Below, in pieces: positions 31,951-39,696 of a DNA stretch of 64,000 bases. The notes beneath the pieces were generated by a model. The model worked only from the letters and a program-made list of their open reading frames with translations, was not told the DNA's origin and did not search any database. A program made the translations under genes and the position numbers. The stretch is from Deltaproteobacteria bacterium (lineage in GTDB: Bacteria > Myxococcota_A > Polyangia > Polyangiales > Polyangiaceae), in NCBI GenBank assembly GCA_016218915.1, contig JACRCQ010000005.1, forward strand, positions 1 through 64,000, written 5' to 3'. The stretch's first letter is position 1. The number at the start of each line of letters is the position of its first letter.

Positions 31951-31980
31951 TTGCTGCTGCCAGCCCGTTCTGGGTAGATT
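31951..31980 (+). promoter_or_regulatory. Candidate promoter, near-leaderless
   Basis: TTGCTG (31951-31956) and TAGATT (31975-31980) are 18 bp apart, and the -10-like box ends 6 nt before ATG 31987. No Shine-Dalgarno is seen. Confidence 0.35.
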
Positions 31981-31986
31981 GCCCGC

Positions 31987-33813
31987 ATGGCATTTTTCAA
32001 CAAGATCGAGGATGGGTCACGCACCATCCTGCTGATGGCCCGCGAGTCGGCCGGGTTCAAGAAGAAGTTCGCGATCGGCGCAGGTGTGCTCGTCGTCGTC
32101 CTGGTGGGCGGCGGCATCGGGCTGTCCCGCTACATGACCGCCAAGGCCAACGAGAAGATCGCTTCGTCGTGGAGCGGTCTCTCCCGCTGCATGATCGGCG
32201 AGCCCCTGGCAGCGGGCCAGCGTGCAAGCGTGCGCGTACGCGCCATCCAGCTGACCTCCATGACACAAGCCGAAACCACGCGTGCGCCGGCTGGCGGCGA
32301 GCCCTGGCCAAACCGGTGCAGCACCTATGCCCACGCCCTGTATGAGGGTCTCGTCGAAGCCTCGAAGACCGAGAAGGGCGCCAAGGACCTCGGCTACTGG
32401 ACGGAGAAGCTGGCAGTCGCGATCAAGGAGGAAGGGGCCTATCACACCGACCTCACCGAGGTCATCGATCAGACCTGGGAGCAGGCCGGGAAGGCAGGGC
32501 TCGTGGTCGGAGCCGTCGATGTCACCGCTCCCCCTGCTGCGGCCCAGGCGATGACCGTCGATGCGCTAGCCGGCAAGCCAGGGATCTCCAAGACCTCGAT
32601 CGACATGAAGAACCTGCAGACCGAGGTCAACCCGGGCACGGTCCTGCGGCTTCTCGTCGAGGACAAGGAGGTCCCCAATTCCCCCTTCATCTGCACGCTC
32701 AATGCAGCGCAGCCAGGGGCGAAGTGCGATTCGCTTTCCGCGGACGTGGCCTCGACGATGCACGGCTTTCGCATGCTCGGCACCGCCGACGACGATGCCG
32801 ATCCCCTGGTGTTCTCCGGGAAAAATGGCGCGGATGGGGTCTTTCGCGCGCAGTCCGGCGAGAAGATCGATGCTGCTGCGACCTATGGCGGGTACGCGGC
32901 CAAGGACGGCAACACCTCGCTGCTGACCTGGGATGATGCTTCGCGCCAGCTGCGATTGGTGCGCAAGGCTGCAGCGAAGCCCAAGACGGTGACCCCGGTT
33001 TCTGCAGAGCCCAAGCTGACCGTGGGCAATGCGTACTACGACTCGCAGCTGCTCTGGAACCAGGCCGTGTTTCGCGGGCTCAACCACTTCAAAGAGCTGT
33101 GGCTGGCAGCGGCAGAGACCAGCACTGGCGAGCCGGCGCTCGGTGCGGTCACCGAGATCGGTCAGCTCGCCGAAGGAGGGCTTGCGGACAAGCCCGGGGA
33201 AGACGCGCTGCCGCAGATCACCGGATGCAGGGTGGCAAAGGCCCTCGTGGTGCGCGCCCGAGGCGAGCGAAGCGAGTTCCTGAGCTTCTTCGTGGGGGGA
33301 CGCTGGACCAAGCCGGTGCAGGTCGCTGGCCTGGGCGGAACGCTCAGCTGTCGCAAGGCTGAGGCAGCCATCACCCGCGTCGATCTCTCCAAGAGCGACA
33401 GCTCGCTTGATACCGCGATTGTCCACAATCGCTGCACGCCGGCAGCGTGCCAGGTCGACACGATCAAGATGGACCAGTTCCTCAAGGGCGAGCTCGGGCT
33501 CGCGCCCAAGGCGCTCGTGGCTGCAGCGGATCTCGACGGCAAGCTGGTGGTCGTGTGGGGCGCCGGCGAGTTCGGCGGCGTGCGCATGCGCGTGGCACCC
33601 CCGGACAAGATCGCGAAGACGCCGGACGTGATCCTGTTCGACGATCTGATCAAGGACGGGCAGGTGCAGAAGGCGAGCACGCTGTTCGACGCCCGCCTGT
33701 ACTCGCGCGAACGCTTCGCTGTTCTCGTATTGAGCACCTCGGGCGGCACCTTCCTGATCCGCATCGATTCCGAGGGCAAGTTCGCCCAGATGCCTGTGGA
33801 ATTCGAGGGGTAG
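31987..33813 (+). CDS. Large single-pass membrane protein, unknown
   Basis: This encodes 608 residues. A short cytoplasmic N-terminus (MAFFNKIEDGSRTILLMARE) precedes one membrane span at about 30-47 (IGAGVLVVVLVGGGIGL), so the remaining 560 residues are periplasmic. Paired cysteines are present (SRCMIG, FICTL, CTPAACQ). The second half has repeating strand-like segments (ALVVRARGERSEF, LVAAADLDGKLVVVWGAGEF, FAVLVLSTSGGTFLIRID) suggestive of a beta-propeller. It could be an extracytoplasmic sensor linked to the kinase upstream (77 nt away). No family is recognised. Confidence 0.8.
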   Translation: MAFFNKIEDGSRTILLMARESAGFKKKFAIGAGVLVVVLVGGGIGLSRYMTAKANEKIASSWSGLSRCMIGEPLAAGQRASVRVRAIQLTSMTQAETTRAPAGGEPWPNRCSTYAHALYEGLVEASKTEKGAKDLGYWTEKLAVAIKEEGAYHTDLTEVIDQTWEQAGKAGLVVGAVDVTAPPAAAQAMTVDALAGKPGISKTSIDMKNLQTEVNPGTVLRLLVEDKEVPNSPFICTLNAAQPGAKCDSLSADVASTMHGFRMLGTADDDADPLVFSGKNGADGVFRAQSGEKIDAAATYGGYAAKDGNTSLLTWDDASRQLRLVRKAAAKPKTVTPVSAEPKLTVGNAYYDSQLLWNQAVFRGLNHFKELWLAAAETSTGEPALGAVTEIGQLAEGGLADKPGEDALPQITGCRVAKALVVRARGERSEFLSFFVGGRWTKPVQVAGLGGTLSCRKAEAAITRVDLSKSDSSLDTAIVHNRCTPAACQVDTIKMDQFLKGELGLAPKALVAAADLDGKLVVVWGAGEFGGVRMRVAPPDKIAKTPDVILFDDLIKDGQVQKASTLFDARLYSRERFAVLVLSTSGGTFLIRIDSEGKFAQMPVEFEG

Positions 33814-33877
33814 CCGAGCCCTTGCCCTTGCCCTTGTCCGACACGTGCGCTCCATATCCGCCCGTCGGCTCCCCGTG

Positions 33878-33883
33878 TATGAT
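33878..33883 (+). promoter_or_regulatory. -10-like box 6 nt before the start codon
   Basis: TATGAT (5 of 6 matches to TATAAT) ends 6 nt before ATG 33890. No good -35 box is visible 16-18 bp upstream, and there is no Shine-Dalgarno. Confidence 0.35.
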
Positions 33884-33889
33884 CGCCCC

Positions 33890-34822
33890 ATGAGCCACGG
33901 CAAGCTTCTCCTTGTTTGCGCAGCAGCCGCAGTATCCTTGATGGCGTGCTCGGCGGGTGGGGGTGATGGACCGACCGGCAGCACGGGCGGAACCGGCGGT
34001 GACGCGGGGCCGATCATTCTTGACGAAGGAGGCGCGGGAACCGAGGGAGGCATTGCCATCGACGCCCCTGAGGACGTGTCGCCACCGGTCGGAGAGGTCT
34101 ACGCCCATAGCGCGGGCACGCTCTACAAGCTGGAGCCGATCTCCAAGACGGTCTCGCTGGTGGGCAAGTTCTCCTGTGTCAGCGACACGTCGGGCGGCCT
34201 GGGGATGTGGGACATAGCGCTCGACAAGGACGGCAACATGTTCGGTACGATGCAGTCCGGCTTCAGCTCCGGCGCAGTCGTGCAGATCAACAAGGCCACG
34301 GCAGAGTGCACGGTCCTCGCCCAAGGCTCGTCCTTCCCCAACTCGCTCACGTTCGTGCCAGCGGGCACGCTCGATCAGAACGTGGAAGCCCTGGTGGGAT
34401 ACGACGTCGACGAGTATGTGCGAATCGACAAGCAGACCGGGCAGAAGACGTCGATCGGCGGGCTGAATCCCAACAGCACCGGCAAGACCCTCGAGTCGTC
34501 TGGCGACATCGTGTCCATCATCGGCGACAAGACCTACCTCACTGCCAAGGATCAGAACGGCTTTGGCAACGACCTGATCGTCGAAGTCGATCCGGTCACG
34601 GGCAAGGCGCTCAAGATCATCGGCGACACCGGCTCTTCGGACATCTGGGGGTTGGGATACTGGGGAGGCATCGCCTACGGCTTCAACGAGCCAGGCAAGC
34701 TGATCCAGATCGACCTCACCACGGGCAAGGGAACCAACATTCCGATCACGAACATCGCCGGGGATCTCTCGTTCTACGGAGCAGGGGTCACCACAGCGGC
34801 TCCGATCGTGGTGCCGAAATAG
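33890..34822 (+). CDS. Lipoprotein with NHL/propeller-like repeats
   Basis: This encodes 310 residues. The lipobox is LMAC (Cys20), followed by a Gly/Thr linker to about residue 55. The mature part has recurring strand motifs, such as AGTLYKLEPISKTVSLVG, WDIALDKDGNMFGTM, AVVQINKATAECTVL, YVRIDKQTGQKTSIGG, IVEVDPVTGKALKIIG and LIQIDLTTGKGTNIP, which match a six-bladed propeller of the DUF/SMP-30/NHL kind. It probably binds a ligand at the cell surface. It is convergent with the AOR gene, 26 nt away. Confidence 0.82.
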   Translation: MSHGKLLLVCAAAAVSLMACSAGGGDGPTGSTGGTGGDAGPIILDEGGAGTEGGIAIDAPEDVSPPVGEVYAHSAGTLYKLEPISKTVSLVGKFSCVSDTSGGLGMWDIALDKDGNMFGTMQSGFSSGAVVQINKATAECTVLAQGSSFPNSLTFVPAGTLDQNVEALVGYDVDEYVRIDKQTGQKTSIGGLNPNSTGKTLESSGDIVSIIGDKTYLTAKDQNGFGNDLIVEVDPVTGKALKIIGDTGSSDIWGLGYWGGIAYGFNEPGKLIQIDLTTGKGTNIPITNIAGDLSFYGAGVTTAAPIVVPK

Positions 34823-34848
34823 GTGCGGTCGCGGCGCGGCTGTCGGAG

Positions 34849-36708
34849 CTACCCCTTCAGCTTCTCGCTGACGCCGTCGTGGATCTCCTGCCAATAGGCG
34901 AGCCCCGCGGCCTGCTTGTCCTTCTGGAAGCGATCGATCCAGCCGGATAGCCCCTCGTCCTTGCATCCAGCAGCGCGCGCGTGGATGAGATAGGTCGCGA
35001 TGATGTCCAGCACACGCTCGGTCTCCCATGGGCGTGCCCTGTAGTCCGCCGAGATCTCCCGCGCGATCGCAAGGTGATGGGCGGTCGTGTCCAGCTTCTG
35101 TCCAAAGAAGTCGTTGACGATCTCGGGCAGGAGCGTCTCTGCCCACCCACGGTGGAATCGGCACATCCCGTAGTTGTCGATCATCAGCTCCTGGACCATG
35201 CGGTCCGCGCACTTCTTGCCCAGCTCGCGTGGCGGCTTCCAGTCGTAGCCGTAGTCGATGTAGTACCGTCCCATGATCGGCATCGGCGCATAGACCCCAG
35301 GCACCCAGTACTGGTTGGGAACCATGCACCCGTGCTCGTCGCCGTTCGCGTTGTAGACCGCAGCCTGCGCCGCTGCGCCGCCCAGCGTACGCGCGGCCGT
35401 GCGGATCCCTTCGCGCGCCGCCGCTGCCCTCGGATCTTCGAGCATCCATCGGATCAAGCGCTTGCCGATCGAGGCGTTGTGCGCGCTGCTCGTGACCGGA
35501 TCGAGCGTTGCCGTGTCCCACTCGGGCTTGTCCGCAATCCCCGTCACGTCCGCTCCCAGCCACCCCTCCTTCATGCACTCCATCAGCCAGGCCAGCTCGC
35601 CGCCGATCTGGATCCCGTCGAAGCCGCACGCGTCGGCGTAGCGGTTCAGCTCCTCGGCTGCCCTCTGATCGAAGATCCCCGTGAGCGGCCCCATGGTCTG
35701 GTACGGCTCGTAGTCCTTCTTGAACTCGCCGTGCACCTTCTTGCAGACCGCTCCGCATGGCTCGCCGCAGTTGAAGTTCTTCTTCTCGGCAACGATCTCC
35801 TCGTCGAACTGCTTGACGTAGTGCGCCTCGATCAGACGCTTCCACAGCGCGAGGCGCTCCTCGTCACCGAGCAGCACCGACTTGTAGTTGAACAGCAGCA
35901 CCAGCTCGCGCAGGTTGTGGTAGTTGCTGCCGAACGTGCCTCCGGTCTTGAACTTGGGGTCGAACCGGTACTTGGTGGTCTTCTCCAGGTCGACCATCTT
36001 CAGGGGCTTGCCGAACTTCTCCGCGAACATGCCGTCGACCAGCTTGCGATCGGTCAGGTCCACATCCTCGTAGTCGCCGCCAAAGCAGATCGCTGCGATG
36101 TTGTGCTCGCGCAGCAGACGCGACCCGAGCCCGCCTCTGCCAGCCCACGTGTCCACGTGCGAGATCTTGCCCCCCTTGATCGGTGCGGACGCGATCGCTC
36201 CCGCTCGCGTCCTCGCAGCAGCGGGCCCCACGCACAGCACGCGCGCTGCGTTCCACTGCGCTCCGTGCTCCTCGTAGACCCGATGCATCAAGGCGTAGAC
36301 ACCGTGCTGATCCCCATGCCCCTTCCACACCGTCTCGACGTCGATCGGCTCGACGGTCACCCCGAGCTTGCCCTTCACGTTGTAGATTTCGAGCACGCAG
36401 GGCTGCGCCGCCTTGCCAGAGATTGCCACGTAATTCGCGCCGATCCCGTCCCACGGCAGGCCCGCGCCTCCCATCGTCGAAGGGAAGAACGAGTCGACCA
36501 GCGGGGACCACCCGCACACCACCAGCCGGTTCGAGCCTGGTACGAACGACCCAGCGATCGGTCCTGAGCCGATCGTGGTGTGCTTGCGCCCCTGGTCGCC
36601 CAGGCGCCAGGCGTAGTCGACTGGCCCCATCACACGGGGGTCGTCCACCTTGCGCAGCTCGCTGCTCCCATCTGCTGCGTTGATGTGCAGGGCTCGGTAG
36701 TCCTTCAT
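34849..36708 (-). CDS. Tungsten-type aldehyde:ferredoxin oxidoreductase, GAPOR-like
   Basis: This encodes 619 residues, the full length for the AOR family. The N-terminal pterin-binding domain shows FFPSTMGGAGLPWDGIGANY and WAGRGGLGSRLL. The [4Fe-4S] ligands are CGEPCGAVC (CX3CX3C) with a fourth Cys in NYGMCRFHRGW. The segments GPVDYAW, WKGHGDQHGVYAL and TGGTFGSNY recall archaeal glyceraldehyde-3-phosphate:ferredoxin oxidoreductase more than acetaldehyde-type AOR, in which the cluster is CX2CX3C. The enzyme would oxidise an aldehyde to an acid and reduce ferredoxin, with a tungstopterin cofactor. AAGGAG precedes ATG 36708. It is monocistronic; no partner ferredoxin is adjacent. Confidence 0.92.
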   Translation of the reverse strand: MKDYRALHINAADGSSELRKVDDPRVMGPVDYAWRLGDQGRKHTTIGSGPIAGSFVPGSNRLVVCGWSPLVDSFFPSTMGGAGLPWDGIGANYVAISGKAAQPCVLEIYNVKGKLGVTVEPIDVETVWKGHGDQHGVYALMHRVYEEHGAQWNAARVLCVGPAAARTRAGAIASAPIKGGKISHVDTWAGRGGLGSRLLREHNIAAICFGGDYEDVDLTDRKLVDGMFAEKFGKPLKMVDLEKTTKYRFDPKFKTGGTFGSNYHNLRELVLLFNYKSVLLGDEERLALWKRLIEAHYVKQFDEEIVAEKKNFNCGEPCGAVCKKVHGEFKKDYEPYQTMGPLTGIFDQRAAEELNRYADACGFDGIQIGGELAWLMECMKEGWLGADVTGIADKPEWDTATLDPVTSSAHNASIGKRLIRWMLEDPRAAAAREGIRTAARTLGGAAAQAAVYNANGDEHGCMVPNQYWVPGVYAPMPIMGRYYIDYGYDWKPPRELGKKCADRMVQELMIDNYGMCRFHRGWAETLLPEIVNDFFGQKLDTTAHHLAIAREISADYRARPWETERVLDIIATYLIHARAAGCKDEGLSGWIDRFQKDKQAAGLAYWQEIHDGVSEKLKG

Positions 36709-36771
36709 GGTGCTCCTTGTACCTCATCGCTGCGCGGACGTCAGTCTGCGCGGTCGCCTACCGAAACCCCC

Positions 36772-36785
36772 GGGGCTGAAGCCCC
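36772..36785. repeat. REP-like palindrome GGGGC-TGAA-GCCCC
   Basis: A 5-bp stem with a TGAA loop within CCCCCGGGGCTGAAGCCCCC, lying between the AOR start codon and the truncated FHB element. It is related in sequence to the hairpin at 27504-27520. Confidence 0.5.
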
Positions 36786-36849
36786 CGCCGAGGCCGGCAA
36801 GCACGGATCAGCCCGACATCCACCCTGCCGATCATCGATTCGGCTGGCG

Positions 36850-36920
36850 CCCCAGGCGCCGAGTCGGTGGTGGTCGAAGTGCTGCTGCGTTGCGTCGGGA
36901 CGATGATCTTGCTGGTCCAT
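36850..36920 (-). pseudogene. 5' fragment of a four-helix-bundle gene
   Basis: ATG 36920 opens MDQQDHRPDATQQHFDHHR, nearly identical to copy 2. After about 23 codons the sequence departs from the family (GAWGASRIDDRQ) and none of helices 1-4 is encoded. The fragment retains a strong Shine-Dalgarno, so a short peptide running to 36741 could still be made. The rest of 36709-37135 holds no gene. Confidence 0.7.
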
Positions 36921-37079
36921 GTTGTCTCCTTGTGCCCGCCTCGAAAGGTGCGCGGGCTTCGCCCACCCGCGCGCCGTGAGGCGGGCAACAAGCGAGCAGG
37001 CGGCAAGCGCAGCAGGCGAGGCCAGCGAGTAGGGCCAGCGGGTAGAGGCGAGCGGCAAGGGGCAAGCGGCAAGCGAGCG
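36850..37079 (-). mobile_element. Truncated FHB element, copy 3
   Basis: On the minus strand the leader (37079 to 36921) matches 22902-23134 of copy 2, lacking about 88 internal bases. The match continues for about 70 bases into the gene and stops near 36850. The two exclusive hairpins and AAGGAGA are intact. The 3' part and tail are missing. It lies 142 bp upstream of the AOR start, in the same orientation. Confidence 0.65.
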
Positions 37080-37135
37080 ACGGCCGGTGATTCCTGCGCA
37101 ACTCCGATGACCCGAGGCGTCAACCGTGCAGGAAC

Positions 37136-37855
37136 CTAGCGCTTGCCCTTGCGATTCTGAATCCGCAGCGTCCTGTCCGCATCCGACGGCTCCGCAGTTG
37201 GCTTGCGGGGCGTTGCGATCGAAGAGGTGCCCGGCGTAGCCGCGCGCGGTCGGGCCTTGGCGCTCGCATCCGCAGGCGTGGGCCTCGGTACGGCCCTCTT
37301 CTGCGCTACCTCGCCCGCGTCGGCCTTCTGCGCCGCGTGACGCGCCGTGGCACCTGCGCTGCGCGTCTCGGCGACCTTGGGCTGCGTCTTGGGCGCGCTG
37401 GCCGGCGGGGACGCTGCGACCGCTGCGGCACGACGTTTCTGGGTGCGACCCGACGACTCGCCCGCACCCTTCGCGTGCGATGCCGCCTCTGCGCTGTCCT
37501 CCTCGGCCTCAAGCTCGATCTCGACCTCGTCGAGCACTTCCATCCCAGGCATCACATCCGTCGTCTGATCCGGATCCCTGTACTGCACCCGACGGATGAT
37601 CCCGGTTCGAAGCAGCTGCGCACGCCCGGTCTCCTTCGAGGTTGCGACCAGAAGCGCGCTCGCGCCCTCTGTGAGCTCACCCACGATGAAGCCCTTCACC
37701 CGCTCGTCGAGGCAGGCAACGAACTGCGCGCCCACGCACGACTCGAGCCTCGATGCCATCGACGGGTTCGCAGAAAGAACCCAGATGCAGATCCCGGTGT
37801 CGTCCAGCAGGTACGTGCAGTCGTCGGTATGCACTGCGTAGGCGAAGTCGTTCAT
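37136..37855 (-). CDS. Hypothetical protein with basic disordered tail
   Basis: This encodes 239 residues. The first about 105 form a globular domain (AYAVHTDDCTYLLDDTGICI, GAQFVACLDERVKGFIVGEL, ALLVATSKETGRAQLL) of unknown family. The remainder is an Ala/Lys/Arg/Pro-rich disordered tail ending RIQNRKGKR, as seen in DNA- or RNA-binding myxobacterial proteins. There is no signal peptide, so it is cytoplasmic. GGAGGG precedes ATG 37855. It follows the SPFH gene on the same strand (60 nt), so joint transcription is possible. Confidence 0.75.
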   Translation of the reverse strand: MNDFAYAVHTDDCTYLLDDTGICIWVLSANPSMASRLESCVGAQFVACLDERVKGFIVGELTEGASALLVATSKETGRAQLLRTGIIRRVQYRDPDQTTDVMPGMEVLDEVEIELEAEEDSAEAASHAKGAGESSGRTQKRRAAAVAASPPASAPKTQPKVAETRSAGATARHAAQKADAGEVAQKRAVPRPTPADASAKARPRAATPGTSSIATPRKPTAEPSDADRTLRIQNRKGKR

Positions 37856-37915
37856 GTCGCGCCCTCCGGGCTGGCGAGGATAACGCCTTGTCAGCCCTGG
37901 GGCGAAGCGAGATCT

Positions 37916-38911
37916 CTACTTTCCTCCAGGCGCCACGGATGCACCGGCATAGCCGAAGTTCGGGAAGAGGAATGCAGGCACACGGGAGAAATCCCCGAGC
38001 ATGATCGTGGTGCCAGCACCGCCGAGCTTGGAAAGCGCTTCGTAGGCATGCATCTGCACCATCAGCGGCGTGAGCGTGCTTGCCTCTGACTTCCTCCTCT
38101 CGGCATCCGCCTTGGCGAGCACCTTGGTTTCCTCGGCCTCCGCCTTTGCCTTGGTGATCCGCAACGCTGATTCCGCCTCCGCCTTCACCTTGTCGATCAC
38201 CGCCTGCTCCTCGGCGATGATTCGCTCGTCCTTCTTCTGCCGGACCGCAGCCTCGGCCCGTAGCCGGGTCTGCTCGGCCTGCGTCTCGATCTCCACCTTC
38301 TTTCGCAGGGCGTCCGCCTCGAGCATCGCCTTCTGCCGTGCCGCCTCCTGCTCGCCGATCAGCTTGAGCTGGATGGCCGTGGCGATCTCGGGCGCATAGC
38401 GGATCGCCTCGATGGTGACCGAGGCGACCTCCACGTGCTTGCCCCGCGCCCGCCTCCTGAGATCCGCCTCGATCTCGTCCTCGATCTTCTCGTTCTGGCG
38501 CTGCAGGTCCATGTACGAATGCCGGGCGAACACCCCCCGGGCGGCGCTTCGGAACTCGGGCCCCACCACCTCCTCGTAGTAGTTGGGCCCGATCTCGGTA
38601 TCGAGCTCGTAGAGCTCGGCCACGATCGGACGGTAGATCACCGCAACGTTGAGATTCATGCCCAGCCCTTCCTTCGAGGCGGCCTGGATCTCTTCCTTGT
38701 GCGTCGAGTAGCTCACGTCGAACTGGTCGATTCGCGGGCAGACCCAACGCAAGAAGCACGAATCGAGTCGATAGTAGCCGGGAGCGAGAATGTCGTGGTG
38801 CAGCCCCCCTGCCTTGGGATCAAAGAGCAGCCCGCGATGCCCGGGCTCGACCACTGTGCCCGCGCAACCGCTGCTGGCCAGCCCAACCAACAACAACCAC
38901 CAAGGTCTCAT
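37916..38911 (-). CDS. SPFH/prohibitin-domain lipoprotein
   Basis: This encodes 331 residues. The N-terminus MRPWWLLLVGLASSGCAG is a lipoprotein signal (Cys16), which is unusual because SPFH proteins are normally anchored by a transmembrane helix. The SPFH domain (about 22-190) shows VVEPGHRGLLFDPKAGG, DVSYSTHKEEIQAASKEGL and LNLNVAVIYRP-type residues, then EVASVTIEAIRYAPEIATAI. A long Glu/Ala/Lys coiled coil follows (about 195-285). Such proteins form ring scaffolds; lipidation would place this one outside the inner membrane. GGAGGT precedes ATG 38911. The gene at 38973 is upstream on the same strand. Confidence 0.88.
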   Translation of the reverse strand: MRPWWLLLVGLASSGCAGTVVEPGHRGLLFDPKAGGLHHDILAPGYYRLDSCFLRWVCPRIDQFDVSYSTHKEEIQAASKEGLGMNLNVAVIYRPIVAELYELDTEIGPNYYEEVVGPEFRSAARGVFARHSYMDLQRQNEKIEDEIEADLRRRARGKHVEVASVTIEAIRYAPEIATAIQLKLIGEQEAARQKAMLEADALRKKVEIETQAEQTRLRAEAAVRQKKDERIIAEEQAVIDKVKAEAESALRITKAKAEAEETKVLAKADAERRKSEASTLTPLMVQMHAYEALSKLGGAGTTIMLGDFSRVPAFLFPNFGYAGASVAPGGK

Positions 38912-38972
38912 GGCATACCTCCGTCGTGACGACTCGATCGCCTTCAAAACCGATATCTTCGACAGCGAACCG

Positions 38973-39560
38973 TCAGGGTTCGACGCCCCCGAGCCAGCCG
39001 GCAAGGTCGCGGCTCATGCGCGCCATGCAGGAGTAGATGACCGATGCTCCTCGTTCCGGCTCGACCAGCCCTGCTTGCTGGCAATGCGCGTGGGTCTGCG
39101 CCAGGTACACATTGCCGTACCGGGTCCGGAGCGTGGCTCGCACGCTCATGGTGATCTTAAGACGCTGGTCCGAGAACTCCGCATCTGCCTGCACCAGCTC
39201 CACGAACAGCTGCCACCCCTCTGGACGCTGGTGCCGATGCGCTTCTGCCCATGGCACCGTCGCAGACCCCACCGCGTGCGCCAGGCTGTGCTCCACATCC
39301 GCGTAGGAGACCGGAGCTCCTTCCACAGGAAGAGGGTCTGGAATGGCTGTGCTTCGCGTGACGACCTCCAAGGGTATCTCCGGCCGCGGCGTCACGGTCC
39401 AGGGCGCGCCCGCCTCCTGCAGGAGCGCGATGGTCTTCATCCGGTGCGCGCAGGCCGGCGTCGTGGCAAGCGTGAGTCCGAATGCCCCAATCAGCGTCGT
39501 GCGCACGGCCCACCGTGCGCGAGCGACCCGATGCCTGGATCGAAATGGCTCTCCCTGCAT
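38973..39560 (-). CDS. Putative lipoprotein, unknown
   Basis: This encodes 195 residues from ATG 39560. A basic n-region, hydrophobic core and TTPAC (about Cys37) suggest a lipoprotein. The mature domain contains a Trp/His-rich centre (VPWAEAHRHQRPEGWQLFVE), then QRLKITMSVRATLRTRYGNV. It resembles small outer-membrane assembly proteins in having a strand-rich half with a conserved ATLR block, but no family is assigned. A longer form from 39632 adds 24 polar residues. It ends 61 nt before the SPFH gene, so co-transcription is likely. Confidence 0.65.
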   Translation of the reverse strand: MQGEPFRSRHRVARARWAVRTTLIGAFGLTLATTPACAHRMKTIALLQEAGAPWTVTPRPEIPLEVVTRSTAIPDPLPVEGAPVSYADVEHSLAHAVGSATVPWAEAHRHQRPEGWQLFVELVQADAEFSDQRLKITMSVRATLRTRYGNVYLAQTHAHCQQAGLVEPERGASVIYSCMARMSRDLAGWLGGVEP

Positions 39561-39696
39561 GAACGCCGACACAACCGGAGCAGGGAAGGGTTCATTCCCC
39601 TCTCTCCCCTTGTTTTTGCGGGTCTGGGACAAAGGTCGGATGGAACGCAGCGGGTCTTGGCGGGAATCTCAATCCGACGTGAAGACGTCCTAATCG

